This document shows positions 1-8,639 of a DNA stretch of 64,000 nt, piece after piece (the first letter of the stretch is position 1; the number at the start of each line of letters is the position of its first letter). Under the pieces are notes generated by a model, which worked only from the letters and a program-made list of their open reading frames with translations, did no database searches and was not told the DNA's origin. The DNA is from Allorhizobium ampelinum S4 (GTDB lineage Bacteria > Pseudomonadota > Alphaproteobacteria > Rhizobiales > Rhizobiaceae), in assembly GCF_000016285.1 (NCBI RefSeq), contig NC_011981.1:558001-622000 (forward strand), given 5' to 3'. The translations under genes were made by a program, and so were the position numbers.

Positions 1-386
1 TGGTGGAGCTTCCCCTTGCCATCGCCTCGAAATTGCCGGGGCAGGTCAGCGGCGGCCAGCTGCAACGCGTCTGCATTGCCCGCGCCCTCGCCTGCTCTCC
101 CAAACTGATCATTCTGGATGAGGCCGTGTCCAACCTCGATCTTCATCTCCAGACCTCGGCCCTGTCTCTTTTGAAAGACTTGCAGCACAAAACCGGGATT
201 GCCTATCTGTTTGTCACCCATGATCTGCGCTTGGTCGAGCGGTTTGCATCACGGGTGCTGATCATGGATGCGGGCCGCATTGTCGAGGAAACCGCAACCG
301 GGGCGCTGGGCCATGTCAGCCACCCCGCCTCCTTGCTGCTGAAATCAGCCATTCTGCCCGCCTATCCGCGCCAACTGCATAATTGA
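1..386 (+). CDS. ABC transporter ATP-binding protein, peptide/nickel type (3' part)
   Basis: Only the C-terminal part of the gene lies in the window; it is already open at base 1 and ends with TGA at 384-386. The fragment shows the ABC signature VSGGQLQRVCIARAL, a Walker B stretch LIILDEAVSNLD and the switch histidine in FVTHDL. These give a nucleotide-binding subunit that powers import through a membrane permease. The signature and the short tail after the H-loop resemble the second ATPase of dipeptide/nickel (Dpp/Nik) importers, so NikE-like is a fair guess, but the substrate cannot be read from this fragment. The downstream genes are copper related, so a metal or metallophore substrate is possible. 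Confidence 0.85.
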   Translation, partial: VELPLAIASKLPGQVSGGQLQRVCIARALACSPKLIILDEAVSNLDLHLQTSALSLLKDLQHKTGIAYLFVTHDLRLVERFASRVLIMDAGRIVEETATGALGHVSHPASLLLKSAILPAYPRQLHN

Positions 387-559
387 CGCGGACATCCGCT
401 TGTCAAAACGTTCCGAACTGCGCAGACAAAGCGAGTAAGCATTTTCCATCAAAAAAATAACAATCGAACAACCTGAAGAAATCCTGACGACGGCACAAAA
501 TGCCGCATTGCGGACGTTTGGAAGAACGCCTAATCGTAAACTGAAGGGGATCAATCTGG

Positions 560-955
560 ATGGCCGCAACCGCGTCAGACATGGCTAAACTGGTGCGCAT
601 CATATGCGCCATTGCCCTGTTGTGCGTCGGATTTTCCCATAAGACACCCGTCATCGAATCGGTAATTCCGCTTTCTGAAGTTGCATCATACACTCTGCCA
701 GACGGGACCCTCCCGGTCCTCTGCCTGCCAACCCAGGACGACAACGGTAAACATCATAGCCATGATCTCGGCACCGGTTGCGAAGCCTGCCGGATAACGG
801 CCTCCATTGTCTTGCCGACCCCTGCCGATTCAATTGGCCAAGCCATCGTCGTTGCAACAGAAATTCATATTCCGATCCGTCGTGAAGCCTTTTACCGTCA
901 GCTGTTTCCTCCCAACGCAAGCCCACGTGGCCCCCCGACCGGCACCATTGCCTGA
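560..955 (+). CDS. DUF2946-like exported protein
   Basis: This is a 131-residue protein. It has a hydrophobic N-terminal segment (about residues 9-27) that fits a signal peptide or anchor, a histidine-containing stretch GKHHSHDLG, and a CxxC in GCEACRI. The C-terminus RGPPTGTIA is like the short proline-rich tail of DUF2946 proteins, a small family often found beside copper-related TonB receptors and chaperones. It would act at the periplasmic face and could bind copper through the His and Cys residues; that is inference. An AAGGGGAT ribosome site precedes the ATG at 560; ATG 581 is an alternative start. It is followed in the same direction by a Crp/Fnr regulator. Confidence 0.6.
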   Translation: MAATASDMAKLVRIICAIALLCVGFSHKTPVIESVIPLSEVASYTLPDGTLPVLCLPTQDDNGKHHSHDLGTGCEACRITASIVLPTPADSIGQAIVVATEIHIPIRREAFYRQLFPPNASPRGPPTGTIA

Positions 956-1030
956 AACCACTGCTGCATTTCACAGCAGCCCTTCAGTCAGCGCCGGTTG
1001 AGCGTTCCAAACTCTGGGACGTGACGACCG

Positions 1031-1768
1031 GTGCAGCGCCGGACACACGTCATGTTCAACAGGACAGCATTGGGTGAAGTATCGCCCGTATTCCCAATCG
1101 ATTTTGTGATATCCGCCGAAATCGGCAGTAAATCTCAGATGTGCAAGCTCGTTGCGCCGCGCACCAGAGTTTTCCTGCATGATTTCCCAAGATCGAGCGA
1201 ATTTCTACTCCAGGACGGGTGCATCGCACTCTATCAATCTCTGTACGACGGTCGCAGACAAATACTTGACATCCTTGGGCCGGGCTCCTTTCTCGGACTA
1301 TCGATTGGCAGCTCTGTCAATTGCTGTGCCGAAACCTTGGCGTTTACGCAGATTCAACCGGTTGCGCAGCTCACCGATCACGCTCTCGGCAGTGCGCTCA
1401 AACATATGCTGCGCCGGTCGCAAGCATTAGTGACCTTGCTCGGCCGAAAAACGGCCCAGGAAAAAGTTGCGTTTGCCCTCCTCGATCTCGCTGAGAGGTT
1501 TACCCTGACGTCGAAGGCTTCGCAGCTGCGGAAAACGACATTCAGGCTTTTCCTGACCAGAGCCGATCTTGCCGATTGGTTAGGACTGACACTTGAGACC
1601 GTCAGTCGTTGCCTCAACAGCTTCAAGCGCAGCGGTATACTCACCTTCAACCATCCCGAAATCATCACCATAGCCGACGAGAACGCCTTGCGATGCCTCG
1701 CCTCAGGCCAGCCTTCGCTTGCCGGGCAGAAATCCGCAAAGGGCGATGTCTCTCTTCAACCGTCATAG
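1031..1768 (+). CDS. Crp/Fnr-family transcriptional regulator (FixK-like)
   Basis: The protein has an N-terminal cyclic-nucleotide-binding-fold domain (about residues 30-130) and a C-terminal winged helix with RADLADWLGLTLETVSR. The recognition helix carries E..SR, the FNR/FixK signature that reads TTGAT-N4-ATCAA half-sites. It lacks the N-terminal cysteine cluster of oxygen-sensing FNR, although scattered cysteines occur (MCKL, DGC, NCC). The start is GTG at 1031 or ATG at 1052, neither with a strong ribosome site. It sits immediately upstream of the copper/ABC operon in the same orientation and may control it. I saw no clean FNR box in the 1769-1972 leader, so the target is uncertain. Confidence 0.85.
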   Translation: MQRRTHVMFNRTALGEVSPVFPIDFVISAEIGSKSQMCKLVAPRTRVFLHDFPRSSEFLLQDGCIALYQSLYDGRRQILDILGPGSFLGLSIGSSVNCCAETLAFTQIQPVAQLTDHALGSALKHMLRRSQALVTLLGRKTAQEKVAFALLDLAERFTLTSKASQLRKTTFRLFLTRADLADWLGLTLETVSRCLNSFKRSGILTFNHPEIITIADENALRCLASGQPSLAGQKSAKGDVSLQPS

Positions 1769-1972
1769 CACTGGGGGACGGTTATCATGCTCGTCGTCTT
1801 GCTTCTTTTTTCGCTGACCGGCGCCGTGCTGGTGATGGTGATGGTGATCGCATTCGACCATCTCATCATCAGGCGCGTCAAGCCGCTTAAGCTCGCGCTG
1901 AACCGCCAGCCTTTCACCATTGTGGTTGGCGCAGGATCGCCCACCCGTCAAGATTTAACGCAAGGAAACATA

Positions 1973-3076
1973 ATGAAAAAACTAGTCTTCTCAGCCTTTG
2001 TCGGCCTGATGGCCATGACAGCCAGTGCCTTCGCCGACATCACCGTTACCGATGTCAAGGGACGCACCGTCACGGTACCCAAGGTGCCGGAGCGTGTTGT
2101 CCTCAGCTTCTATTATGAGGATTATCTTGCCATCGCCGGACCCGGCGCGCTCGACAAAGTCGTGGCTCTCTCCCTCTCCCCCTGGAAGGATTGGCGGCCA
2201 AACCAGTTCGCGGCCTATGAAAAAGCGCTGCCAAAGCTCGCCTCCATTCCCGACATCGGTAGTACCGAGGACAATACATTTTCGATTGAGAAGGTGATTG
2301 CGGCCAAACCCGACCTGCTCATTCTGGCGGCCTGGTCCTATGACGCGCTCGGGGAAGGCACCAAGCAGTTAGAGGCCGCCGGCATTCCGATCGTGACGCT
2401 CGACTACAATGCCCAGACGGTCGAGAAACATGTCGCATCCACCTTGGCACTCGGCAAGCTGATGGGGACGCAAGACCGCGCCGAAAAGCTCGCCAAAAAC
2501 TACAAGGATGCGATGGCAGACGTTCAGGCCCGCATCCAGAAAGCCGGCCCGACGGAGAAAAAGGTCTATGTCGAACTGGCTCAGAAAGGGCCGGATGAAG
2601 TCGGGAACTCCTACGGCGATACGATGTGGGGCGCGCTGGTCGACAGGCTTGGTGGCCATAACATTGCCAAGGGACAGATCGGCAATTGGGGGCCGCTAAG
2701 CCCGGAATATGTCCTGGCACAAAAGCCGGACCTGATTTTTCTGGGCGGGTCGGAGTGGCTGAACAAGCCGCAATCGGTGCAGGTCGGCTTTGGGGCTGAT
2801 CCGGCGGTTACCCGCCAACGCATGAAGGCCTATCTCGGACGTCCGGGGTGGTCGGATCTGCCAGCCGTAAAAGAGGGCGGCGCGCATGCGATCTACCATG
2901 GCGGCGCACGCACGCTGTCCGACTATGTGTATGCGCAATATATCGCCAAACAGCTCTATCCGGATGCCTTCAAGAACGTCGATCCGGCAAAGAACATTGC
3001 TGATTATTATAATAATTGGCTGCCGATCAAGGCCGACGGTGTGTTTGTTCTCCCTTATGAAGCGAACGGACAATGA
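1973..3076 (+). CDS. Periplasmic metal(-complex) binding protein of a Fec/Btu-type ABC importer
   Basis: This is a 367-residue periplasmic binding protein of the BtuF/FepB cluster. It has a Sec signal peptide (residues 1-22, cut after ASA), the VTDVKGRTVTVPKVPERVV opening strand typical of the family, and a long rigid helix linking two lobes. The ATG at 1973 follows an AAGGA site. The frame stays open upstream to 1787 and encodes a hydrophobic stretch, but the signal peptide fixes 1973 as the better start. It overlaps the permease gene by ATGA. The family carries iron siderophores, haem, cobalamin or other metal complexes; the co-transcribed copper chaperone and SCO gene point to copper or a copper complex here. 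Confidence 0.9.
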   Translation: MKKLVFSAFVGLMAMTASAFADITVTDVKGRTVTVPKVPERVVLSFYYEDYLAIAGPGALDKVVALSLSPWKDWRPNQFAAYEKALPKLASIPDIGSTEDNTFSIEKVIAAKPDLLILAAWSYDALGEGTKQLEAAGIPIVTLDYNAQTVEKHVASTLALGKLMGTQDRAEKLAKNYKDAMADVQARIQKAGPTEKKVYVELAQKGPDEVGNSYGDTMWGALVDRLGGHNIAKGQIGNWGPLSPEYVLAQKPDLIFLGGSEWLNKPQSVQVGFGADPAVTRQRMKAYLGRPGWSDLPAVKEGGAHAIYHGGARTLSDYVYAQYIAKQLYPDAFKNVDPAKNIADYYNNWLPIKADGVFVLPYEANGQ

Positions 3077-4137
3077 CGACCTTTTCCGCAGAGATTGATG
3101 GGATGCGCGACGGCTATCGCCGCGCATCCGCTCGTCGGACTTTAGTCATGATCGGCGCCCTCATTTGCCTTGTTTTGCTGATGGTGCTCGATCTCACCAC
3201 CGGTCCATCCGGCATGCCGCTTGCCGAAGTATGGCATGGGCTTCTCGCCGGGCCTGCCGGTGACGACCGCATGGTTGCAACGATCCTGTGGCAATTGCGC
3301 ATGCCGCAAACTGTCATGGGCGTCCTGGTCGGCGCCTGCCTCGGCCTTGCCGGCCTGCAAATGCAGACGATCCTTGGCAATCCGCTGGCCAGCCCCTTCA
3401 CACTCGGCTTTTCGGCAGCGGCAGGCTTTGGCGCGGCATTAGCGATCATGTTCGGCTCGCTCATCCCGCTGCCCGGTTTCATCGTCATCCCCGCCTGCGC
3501 CTTTGTGATGACCCTGGTGGCCTGTGCTCTGGTCTATCTGATCGCGCGGCTTCGTGGCGCGACACCGGAAATCCTCGTGCTTGGAGGCATTGCGGTGTTG
3601 TTCTTCTTCCAATCGCTCCAGTCCCTGCTTCAGTTTCTGGCGTCACCGGAAGTCTTGCAGCAGATTGTCTTCTGGCTATTCGGCAGCCTCTTGAAGTCAA
3701 GCTGGACGAGCGTCACAGTGAGTGCTGCGATTGCATGCGCCTGCCTTCCCTTCATTACCCGTAGCACCTGGGCCTTGACCACGTTGCGTCTCGGAGATGC
3801 CAATGCCCGAAGCCTCGGGCTATCGGTTGAGAAAATCCGTCGGAATACCTTCCTGATCGTGGCATTGTTGACAGCCGGAGCCGTCTCCTTCGTCGGAACC
3901 ATCGGCTTTGTTGGGCTCATCGCACCGCATGTTGCCCGCGCACTCGTCGGAGAGGACCATCGGTTCTCCCTGCCGCTGGCAGCCCTAACGGGAGCCATCA
4001 TTTTGATCGGCGCGTGCGTGTTCGGAAAATTCATCTCTCCGGCTGCCGTCATTCCGGTCGGCATCATCACGGCCATCGCAGGCGTACCGATGCTGTTTGT
4101 CGTCATCGCCAAACGCGGTCAGCGAGGCCTGACATGA
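3073..4137 (+). CDS. FecCD-family ABC permease
   Basis: This is a 354-residue membrane permease of the FecCD/BtuC family, with about ten hydrophobic segments. It contains the conserved VLVGACLGLAGLQMQTILGNPLASPFTLG stretch near residues 78-106 and the cytoplasmic coupling region GFVGLIAPHVARALVGEDHR near residues 279-298. Its ATG overlaps the stop of the binding protein gene, and its own stop overlaps the ATPase start, so the three subunits are probably made together. A homodimer of this protein would form the inner-membrane channel. Confidence 0.95.
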   Translation: MTTFSAEIDGMRDGYRRASARRTLVMIGALICLVLLMVLDLTTGPSGMPLAEVWHGLLAGPAGDDRMVATILWQLRMPQTVMGVLVGACLGLAGLQMQTILGNPLASPFTLGFSAAAGFGAALAIMFGSLIPLPGFIVIPACAFVMTLVACALVYLIARLRGATPEILVLGGIAVLFFFQSLQSLLQFLASPEVLQQIVFWLFGSLLKSSWTSVTVSAAIACACLPFITRSTWALTTLRLGDANARSLGLSVEKIRRNTFLIVALLTAGAVSFVGTIGFVGLIAPHVARALVGEDHRFSLPLAALTGAIILIGACVFGKFISPAAVIPVGIITAIAGVPMLFVVIAKRGQRGLT

Positions 4138-4919
4138 CGGCGCGGCTGGTCTTGAGAGACGTAAGCGTCCAACATGGGCGCACCACGATTGTTTCAGGTG
4201 TATCGACCTCTATTGCTGCTGGGCAGATCGTTGGCCTGATCGGCCCGAATGGTGCCGGCAAGTCCACCCTGCTGAACGCGATCGCCGGGCAGGTGCCCGC
4301 GAAAGGCAAGGTTCTGTGGAACGGCAAGCCGGTCGGCGCCCGCGATATCGGTTTCATGCCGCAGCAATGCCAGGTGAGGGCTGACTTGTCCGTGCTCGAA
4401 GTCATCCTGCTCGGCCGTCATGAGCAGCTTGGCTGGCAGATTGCCAGTGACATGCTTGCGGCGGCGTCTCGGATATTGGCCTTCTTCGGGATCAGCGATC
4501 TCGCAACCCGCAGCATGCTGACCCTTTCCGGCGGTCAACAACAATTGGTGCTGCTTGCACAACGCCTGCTGCGCGAACCGCAACTGTTGCTGCTCGATGA
4601 GGCGACCAGCGCTCTGGACGTCCGGCACCAGATGCATGTTCTCAAACGACTGAGGGATTACGTCGAGCGGACTGGCGCGCTGGTCTTGATCGCCGTCCAT
4701 GATCTCAACCTGGCAGCCCGCCATAGCGACACGGTCATGCTTCTGAACGGCGGCAGGCTCATAGGACACGGGGCTTTCGACAAGGTGATTACGCCGGACA
4801 TCCTGCGATCCGTCTATGGGATCGAAGCTGAGTTTATCCCGAGCCAGTCAGGAATCCCGGTCATTCTACCCCTTTCACCCACTTCAATTGAAACAAGTCC
4901 TATGGAGGAAACACCATGA
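4134..4919 (+). CDS. ABC transporter ATP-binding protein of the Fec/Btu-type importer
   Basis: This is a 261-residue nucleotide-binding subunit. It shows Walker A GPNGAGKST, the Q-loop in GFMPQQ, the signature LSGGQQQLVLLAQRLL, Walker B LLLLDEATSALD and the switch histidine in AVHDLN. The ATG at 4134 overlaps the permease stop (ATGA); a longer open frame to 4014 exists but lies inside the permease. It energises uptake with the two preceding gene products. An unusual point is that the gene runs directly into a copper chaperone (ATGA overlap at 4916), so transport and chaperone are tied at the translational level. Confidence 0.95.
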   Translation: MTARLVLRDVSVQHGRTTIVSGVSTSIAAGQIVGLIGPNGAGKSTLLNAIAGQVPAKGKVLWNGKPVGARDIGFMPQQCQVRADLSVLEVILLGRHEQLGWQIASDMLAAASRILAFFGISDLATRSMLTLSGGQQQLVLLAQRLLREPQLLLLDEATSALDVRHQMHVLKRLRDYVERTGALVLIAVHDLNLAARHSDTVMLLNGGRLIGHGAFDKVITPDILRSVYGIEAEFIPSQSGIPVILPLSPTSIETSPMEETP

Positions 4920-5839
4920 AATCCCGAACCAGCAGATTTGCGACCATTGTGATTGCGACGCTCGTATTTGTCTCACCCGCCCTGGCCCACGAGTTCAAGG
5001 TCGGCGACATCGACATTGGTCATCCCTACGCCCGTGCCATGCTGCCGGGTGCCAAGGTCGGCGGCGGATATCTGAAGCTGACCAATGAAGGCGGCACAGA
5101 CGACAGGCTGGTGAGCGCAACCTCGGACCGGGCCGGATCGATCCAGCTCCACGAGATGAAAATCGATGCTGGCGTCATGATCATGCGCGAGCTTCAGGGC
5201 GGCATTGTCATTCCCAAAGGCCAAACCATAGAGCTGAAGCCCGGCAGCTACCACGTGATGTTCATGAACGTGCAACAGCCGTTCAAGGAGGGTGAAACCG
5301 TCAAGGCAACCCTCACTTTCGAAAAGGCGGGATCGGTCGAGGTCGAATTCTCCGTTGGTTCACCGGCTGGTGGTGCGCCTGAAATGAAGCACGACGGCCA
5401 TGCAAAGCACGGCGACCACGCCGCAATGCAGATGCCGCCGCAATCTGCCGATCCTCAAGAAGCCATCCCGGCCAAGTTGAAAGCTGCGTTCGAGACGGCC
5501 GACAAGCCTCTCTCCGTCGCCCCTGTCGTTGTGCAGGGGGACTGGGCCATCGCCGGCTGGACCCAAGAGGGTCGTGGTGGCCGTGCGCTGCTGAAGAACA
5601 AGGGCGATGTGTGGAGCATTCAACTGTGCAGCGGCGATGGCTTGAAGCAAGCCGATACCCTGAAGGCAATTGGCCTCTCAGAAAATGACGCAAGCGCCCT
5701 CTCCGCCAAGCTGGCGGACGCTGAAGCCCATGTCGACGCAAAGACACTGGTGCTGTTTGCAAGCTTTGAAGGCACGGTCATGGTCGAGGGCGCCGAGGAT
5801 CACGGCGGGCACGACGCTCATAAGGATCATGGAAAATGA
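4916..5839 (+). CDS. PCu(A)C copper chaperone with C-terminal copper-uptake-associated domain
   Basis: This 307-residue periplasmic protein has a signal peptide (residues 1-24), then a PCu(A)C domain with the copper(I) ligands in the expected order: His79, Met90, His113 and Met115. A His/Met-rich linker (about residues 152-175, with HDGHAKHGDHAAMQM) leads into a second domain (about residues 180-290). That domain resembles proteins annotated as copper uptake system associated, and ends in another His-rich tail (DHGGHDAHKDHGK). PCu(A)C proteins pass Cu(I) to the CuA site of cytochrome oxidase or to importers. The overlap with the ABC ATPase upstream and the SCO gene downstream makes copper the best guess for the transporter substrate. 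Confidence 0.9.
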   Translation: MKSRTSRFATIVIATLVFVSPALAHEFKVGDIDIGHPYARAMLPGAKVGGGYLKLTNEGGTDDRLVSATSDRAGSIQLHEMKIDAGVMIMRELQGGIVIPKGQTIELKPGSYHVMFMNVQQPFKEGETVKATLTFEKAGSVEVEFSVGSPAGGAPEMKHDGHAKHGDHAAMQMPPQSADPQEAIPAKLKAAFETADKPLSVAPVVVQGDWAIAGWTQEGRGGRALLKNKGDVWSIQLCSGDGLKQADTLKAIGLSENDASALSAKLADAEAHVDAKTLVLFASFEGTVMVEGAEDHGGHDAHKDHGK

Positions 5840-6495
5840 CGCGCAGCCCACTGATAATTCTGGCACTCGCCGTAGCCGGGCTGTTCGTGACATCCTTGAT
5901 CGGCGTCATGATCTGGGTTGCTTATGACAGCCCACGGCCGGGTCCGTTTCGCACACAGTTCGAGCTCACCGACGACCGGGGCAATCCGGTCGGCCCGTCA
6001 ATTTTTCATGGTTCGCCAGCACTGGTTTATTTTGGCTATACCCATTGCCCGGAAGTCTGCCCGACAACGCTCTATGAAGTGGCCGATTGGCTGAAGACGC
6101 TGGGATCTGAGGGCAAAGACCTGAAGGCCTATTTCTTCTCGATCGACCCGGAGCGCGACACGCCGGAGGTCATGCACGGCTATGTCACGGCCTTTACCGA
6201 CCGCATTACCGGTATCACCGGGAAACCGGAGGAAATGAAGAAGGTCGTCGATGGCTGGATGATCCATGCGAGCAAGCTGCCGAGTGAAGATGGCGATTAC
6301 CACATGAGCCACACGGTGTCCTTGCTTCTCGTCGGCGCAGACGGTCGGTTGAAGGACATGATTCCCTACGGTCTCGACAAGCAACAGGCCATCACGAAAA
6401 TCCGGGAGCTACTTTCGAACGGTCCTGGCGCAAAGACCGTCGGACAGCAGCTGAGCGACAGCCTCATTCTCCCTTCACCAGGACAACGATCATGA
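5836..6495 (+). CDS. SCO1/SenC-family copper-binding thioredoxin-fold protein
   Basis: The protein has 219 residues with one N-terminal membrane anchor (about residues 6-29) and a periplasmic thioredoxin-like domain. The copper/redox motif is CPEVC (Cys71 and Cys75), and a conserved histidine near position 156-159 (YHMSHT) completes the usual Cys-Cys-His site. SCO proteins deliver copper to, or reduce, the CuA centre of cytochrome c oxidase together with PCu(A)C. The ATG overlaps the preceding stop (ATGA), and the next gene starts by the same overlap. Confidence 0.95.
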   Translation: MTRSPLIILALAVAGLFVTSLIGVMIWVAYDSPRPGPFRTQFELTDDRGNPVGPSIFHGSPALVYFGYTHCPEVCPTTLYEVADWLKTLGSEGKDLKAYFFSIDPERDTPEVMHGYVTAFTDRITGITGKPEEMKKVVDGWMIHASKLPSEDGDYHMSHTVSLLLVGADGRLKDMIPYGLDKQQAITKIRELLSNGPGAKTVGQQLSDSLILPSPGQRS

Positions 6496-7277
6496 ACCGT
6501 CGGGACTTCAATGTGCTTTTCACAGCAGCAGGCGCAGGCCTGCTGCTGAACAACGGCATCGCATCGGCTCAAACGCCACCCCCCTCACCGGATGGACCGG
6601 TTTTTGCCATGCTGGTCCACCCTAAGATGATCCTGCTGGATCTGCTCGGTCCGATGACCGTTTTCAACATCACCAGGGGAAAGATTCACCTGGTCTGGAA
6701 AGACCAGACGCCGGTATCGACGGATGTCGGTATTCCCGTCACAGCCACGACCACGTTCAAGAAGTGCCCTCGAAACGTCGATGTCTTCTTCATTCCTGGT
6801 GGACTTGTCGGCTCGACTGAACTGATGGAAGACGCGGAGACGCTTGACTTTGTCAGGGAAATGGCAGCTGGCGCAAAATATGTGACCGCCGTCTGCACGG
6901 GATCACTGGTCCTCGGCGCGGCAGGTTTACTCAAGGGCAAGAGAGCAACAACGCTCTGGAACGTCCGCGACCTCCTGCCAACATTCGGTGCAATTTCCGT
7001 CAATGAGCGCGTGGTAGAGGACGGCAATCTCATCACAGGCGGCGGGACCACCGCAGGGATCGATTTTGGCCTCTCCGTGGTTGCCAGATTGCGCGGGGAA
7101 GACCTTGCAAAGCGCATCCAGCTCATCATTGAATATGATCCCAAGCCGCCTTTTGACGCTGGCAGTCCCGACAAGGCCGGTCCTGACATCGCCAATGCCT
7201 TCCTGAAAATCCGCAAGCCCGCCATGGATGACGCAAAGGCCGCAGCGCAGCGGGCTGCTCGAAAGCTGTCGCTGTGA
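6492..7277 (+). CDS. Exported DJ-1/PfpI-family protein, isonitrile-hydratase-like
   Basis: This 261-residue protein begins with a twin-arginine style leader (MNRRDF followed by a hydrophobic run to about residue 26). The rest is a DJ-1/PfpI domain with the nucleophile elbow AVCTGSLVLGAAGLL (Cys near residue 136), the GGGTTAGIDF segment and the IEYDPKPPFDAGSP tail seen in isonitrile hydratase (InhA) relatives. InhA turns R-NC into an N-formamide. Family members are normally cytoplasmic, so a periplasmic copy is unusual. It is the last gene of the copper operon, overlapping the SCO gene. The substrate is inferred only from family resemblance; other DJ-1 activities are possible. Confidence 0.8.
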   Translation: MNRRDFNVLFTAAGAGLLLNNGIASAQTPPPSPDGPVFAMLVHPKMILLDLLGPMTVFNITRGKIHLVWKDQTPVSTDVGIPVTATTTFKKCPRNVDVFFIPGGLVGSTELMEDAETLDFVREMAAGAKYVTAVCTGSLVLGAAGLLKGKRATTLWNVRDLLPTFGAISVNERVVEDGNLITGGGTTAGIDFGLSVVARLRGEDLAKRIQLIIEYDPKPPFDAGSPDKAGPDIANAFLKIRKPAMDDAKAAAQRAARKLSL

Positions 7278-7610
7278 TCGAACGCCTCCTCCCGTTGGCT
7301 CCTGCATACACTGTAAATCAGCACCGGAGATTTACCCCAATGACCTGTCCCGTAGATCTCTGATGTATTGAGATGAAATGAAGGTCGGATGGGGCCACGA
7401 TCGGCGCCGATGAAGACCCCGCTCTCGCTGCCGGGTGAAGGACGCGCCTTGAATTGATCAAACGTTTCAAATCACGACTAAACGTAGACCGGATCGGGAC
7501 CGAATGGAAATACGGCTCATTTCAGAGTGAAAATCAACAGCACCAGCTTTCTTAGGGCCAGGCGTATCCTCTTTCCCTTCAGGAGAGGCATTTGATACAG
7601 CAGACATGCA
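7278..7610. other. Intergenic region between convergent operons
   Basis: No convincing gene is seen in this gap between the copper operon and the moaA operon. It holds one copy of a dispersed intergenic repeat (see 7370-7430). At its right edge a perfect palindrome, TCAGCCACC followed by GGTGGCTGA (7611-7628), overlaps the moaA stop codon. Confidence 0.6.
7370..7430. repeat. Dispersed intergenic repeat, copy A
   Basis: The core is CGATCGGCGCCGATGA at 7398-7413, preceded by GATGAAATGAAGGTCGG. Related sequence occurs at 24522-24600 and 29965-30050, always between genes. By eye, about 60 bases align with the third copy. Confidence 0.4.
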
Positions 7611-8639
7611 TCAGCCACCGGTGGCTGACATATGCCGGCTGATCGTTGTCGGGGCGTTGGTTCGGTCGATCGCAAAGTCGTGCCCACGCGATTTGTCCAG
7701 GATTGCCTGGTTGATCGCGGCAAACAGATCCTGATCATGTGGCGACCGGCGCATCACCGCTTTGAGATCAACGGCGTCTTCCTGCCCCAGGCAAGTGTGA
7801 AGCACACCGGCAGCAGTTACGCGAACACGGTTGCAGCCTTCGCAGAAATTATGTGTCAGCGGCGTGATGAAGCCGATTGTTCCGCCGGTTTCGGCAATGC
7901 GGGCATAGCGCGCCGGGCCTCCCGTCCGCAGGGGAATATCTGTCAGTGACCAGCGGGTTTCAATCGTCTTGCGCAATTCGTTGAGTGGAAGATACTGATC
8001 GATGCGATCGACACCGATATCTCCAAGCGGCATGGTCTCGATCAGAGAAAGCATCATGCCGGGGCCATGAGCAAACGCGATAAGATCATGAATTTCCTGT
8101 TCGGTGCTGTCCCGGAGTGCTACCGAATTGATCTTGACCGCAAGCCCCGCTGCACGGGCCGCGTCGATGCCCTCAAGCACCGTGGTAAGCGAGCCACCCC
8201 GCGTCAAAGTGCGAAACCGCTCTGGCGCGAGTGTATCAAGCGAAACATTGAGGCGTCGAATACCCGCCTGCGCCAAGTCTTCAGCATAACGGGCAAGCTG
8301 AGTGCCGTTGGTTGTCAATGTCAGCTCTTGTAGCGGACCGCCTTGCAAATTGCGTCCTAGCGAGCGGATTAAGTCGATGATACCCTTGCGAACGAGAGGT
8401 TCACCACCCGTGAGGCGGATCCGCGTGACGCCGGATCGGATGAAGGCAACCGCAAGACGTTCCAGCTCATCAATCGACAGCACATCACGCTTCGGCATGA
8501 ATGTCATGTTTTCCGGCATGCAATACATGCAGCGTAGATCGCAACGATCGGTCACTGAAAGACGTAGATAAGTCACGCGGCGACCGAACCGGTCGATCAG
8601 ACCACACGAAGAAGGCAAGGCAGTCCCCGGGGTTAGCAT
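7611..8639 (-). CDS. moaA: GTP 3',8-cyclase MoaA
   Basis: This 342-residue radical SAM enzyme performs the first step of molybdenum cofactor synthesis, turning GTP into the 3',8-cyclic precursor. The N-terminal cluster motif is Cys33-x3-Cys37-x2-Cys40 ([10 protein letters not shown]). The C-terminal cluster cysteines lie in [10 protein letters not shown] and LHTCLG, and the chain ends in the Gly-Gly that the family needs. The ATG at 8639 overlaps the stop of the reductase gene (TAA at 8633-8635); a longer open frame to 8753 runs inside that gene and is less likely. A dedicated moaA at the end of a molybdoenzyme operon suggests cofactor supply matched to enzyme expression. Confidence 0.93.
   Translation of the reverse strand: MLTPGTALPSSCGLIDRFGRRVTYLRLSVTDRCDLRCMYCMPENMTFMPKRDVLSIDELERLAVAFIRSGVTRIRLTGGEPLVRKGIIDLIRSLGRNLQGGPLQELTLTTNGTQLARYAEDLAQAGIRRLNVSLDTLAPERFRTLTRGGSLTTVLEGIDAARAAGLAVKINSVALRDSTEQEIHDLIAFAHGPGMMLSLIETMPLGDIGVDRIDQYLPLNELRKTIETRWSLTDIPLRTGGPARYARIAETGGTIGFITPLTHNFCEGCNRVRVTAAGVLHTCLGQEDAVDLKAVMRRSPHDQDLFAAINQAILDKSRGHDFAIDRTNAPTTISRHMSATGG

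Noticed and set aside
1763..1951. Minus-strand 62-codon frame with five consecutive histidines near the copper operon
   Set aside because: It looks like a metal-binding peptide, but the histidines come from a GTGATG repeat read backwards, and there is no ribosome site or start context. I mention the region only as a low-interest finding.
7450..7475. TTGAATTGATCAA as an FNR box
   Set aside because: The half-sites are one base too close for the FNR consensus and the site is between convergent gene ends, not before a promoter.
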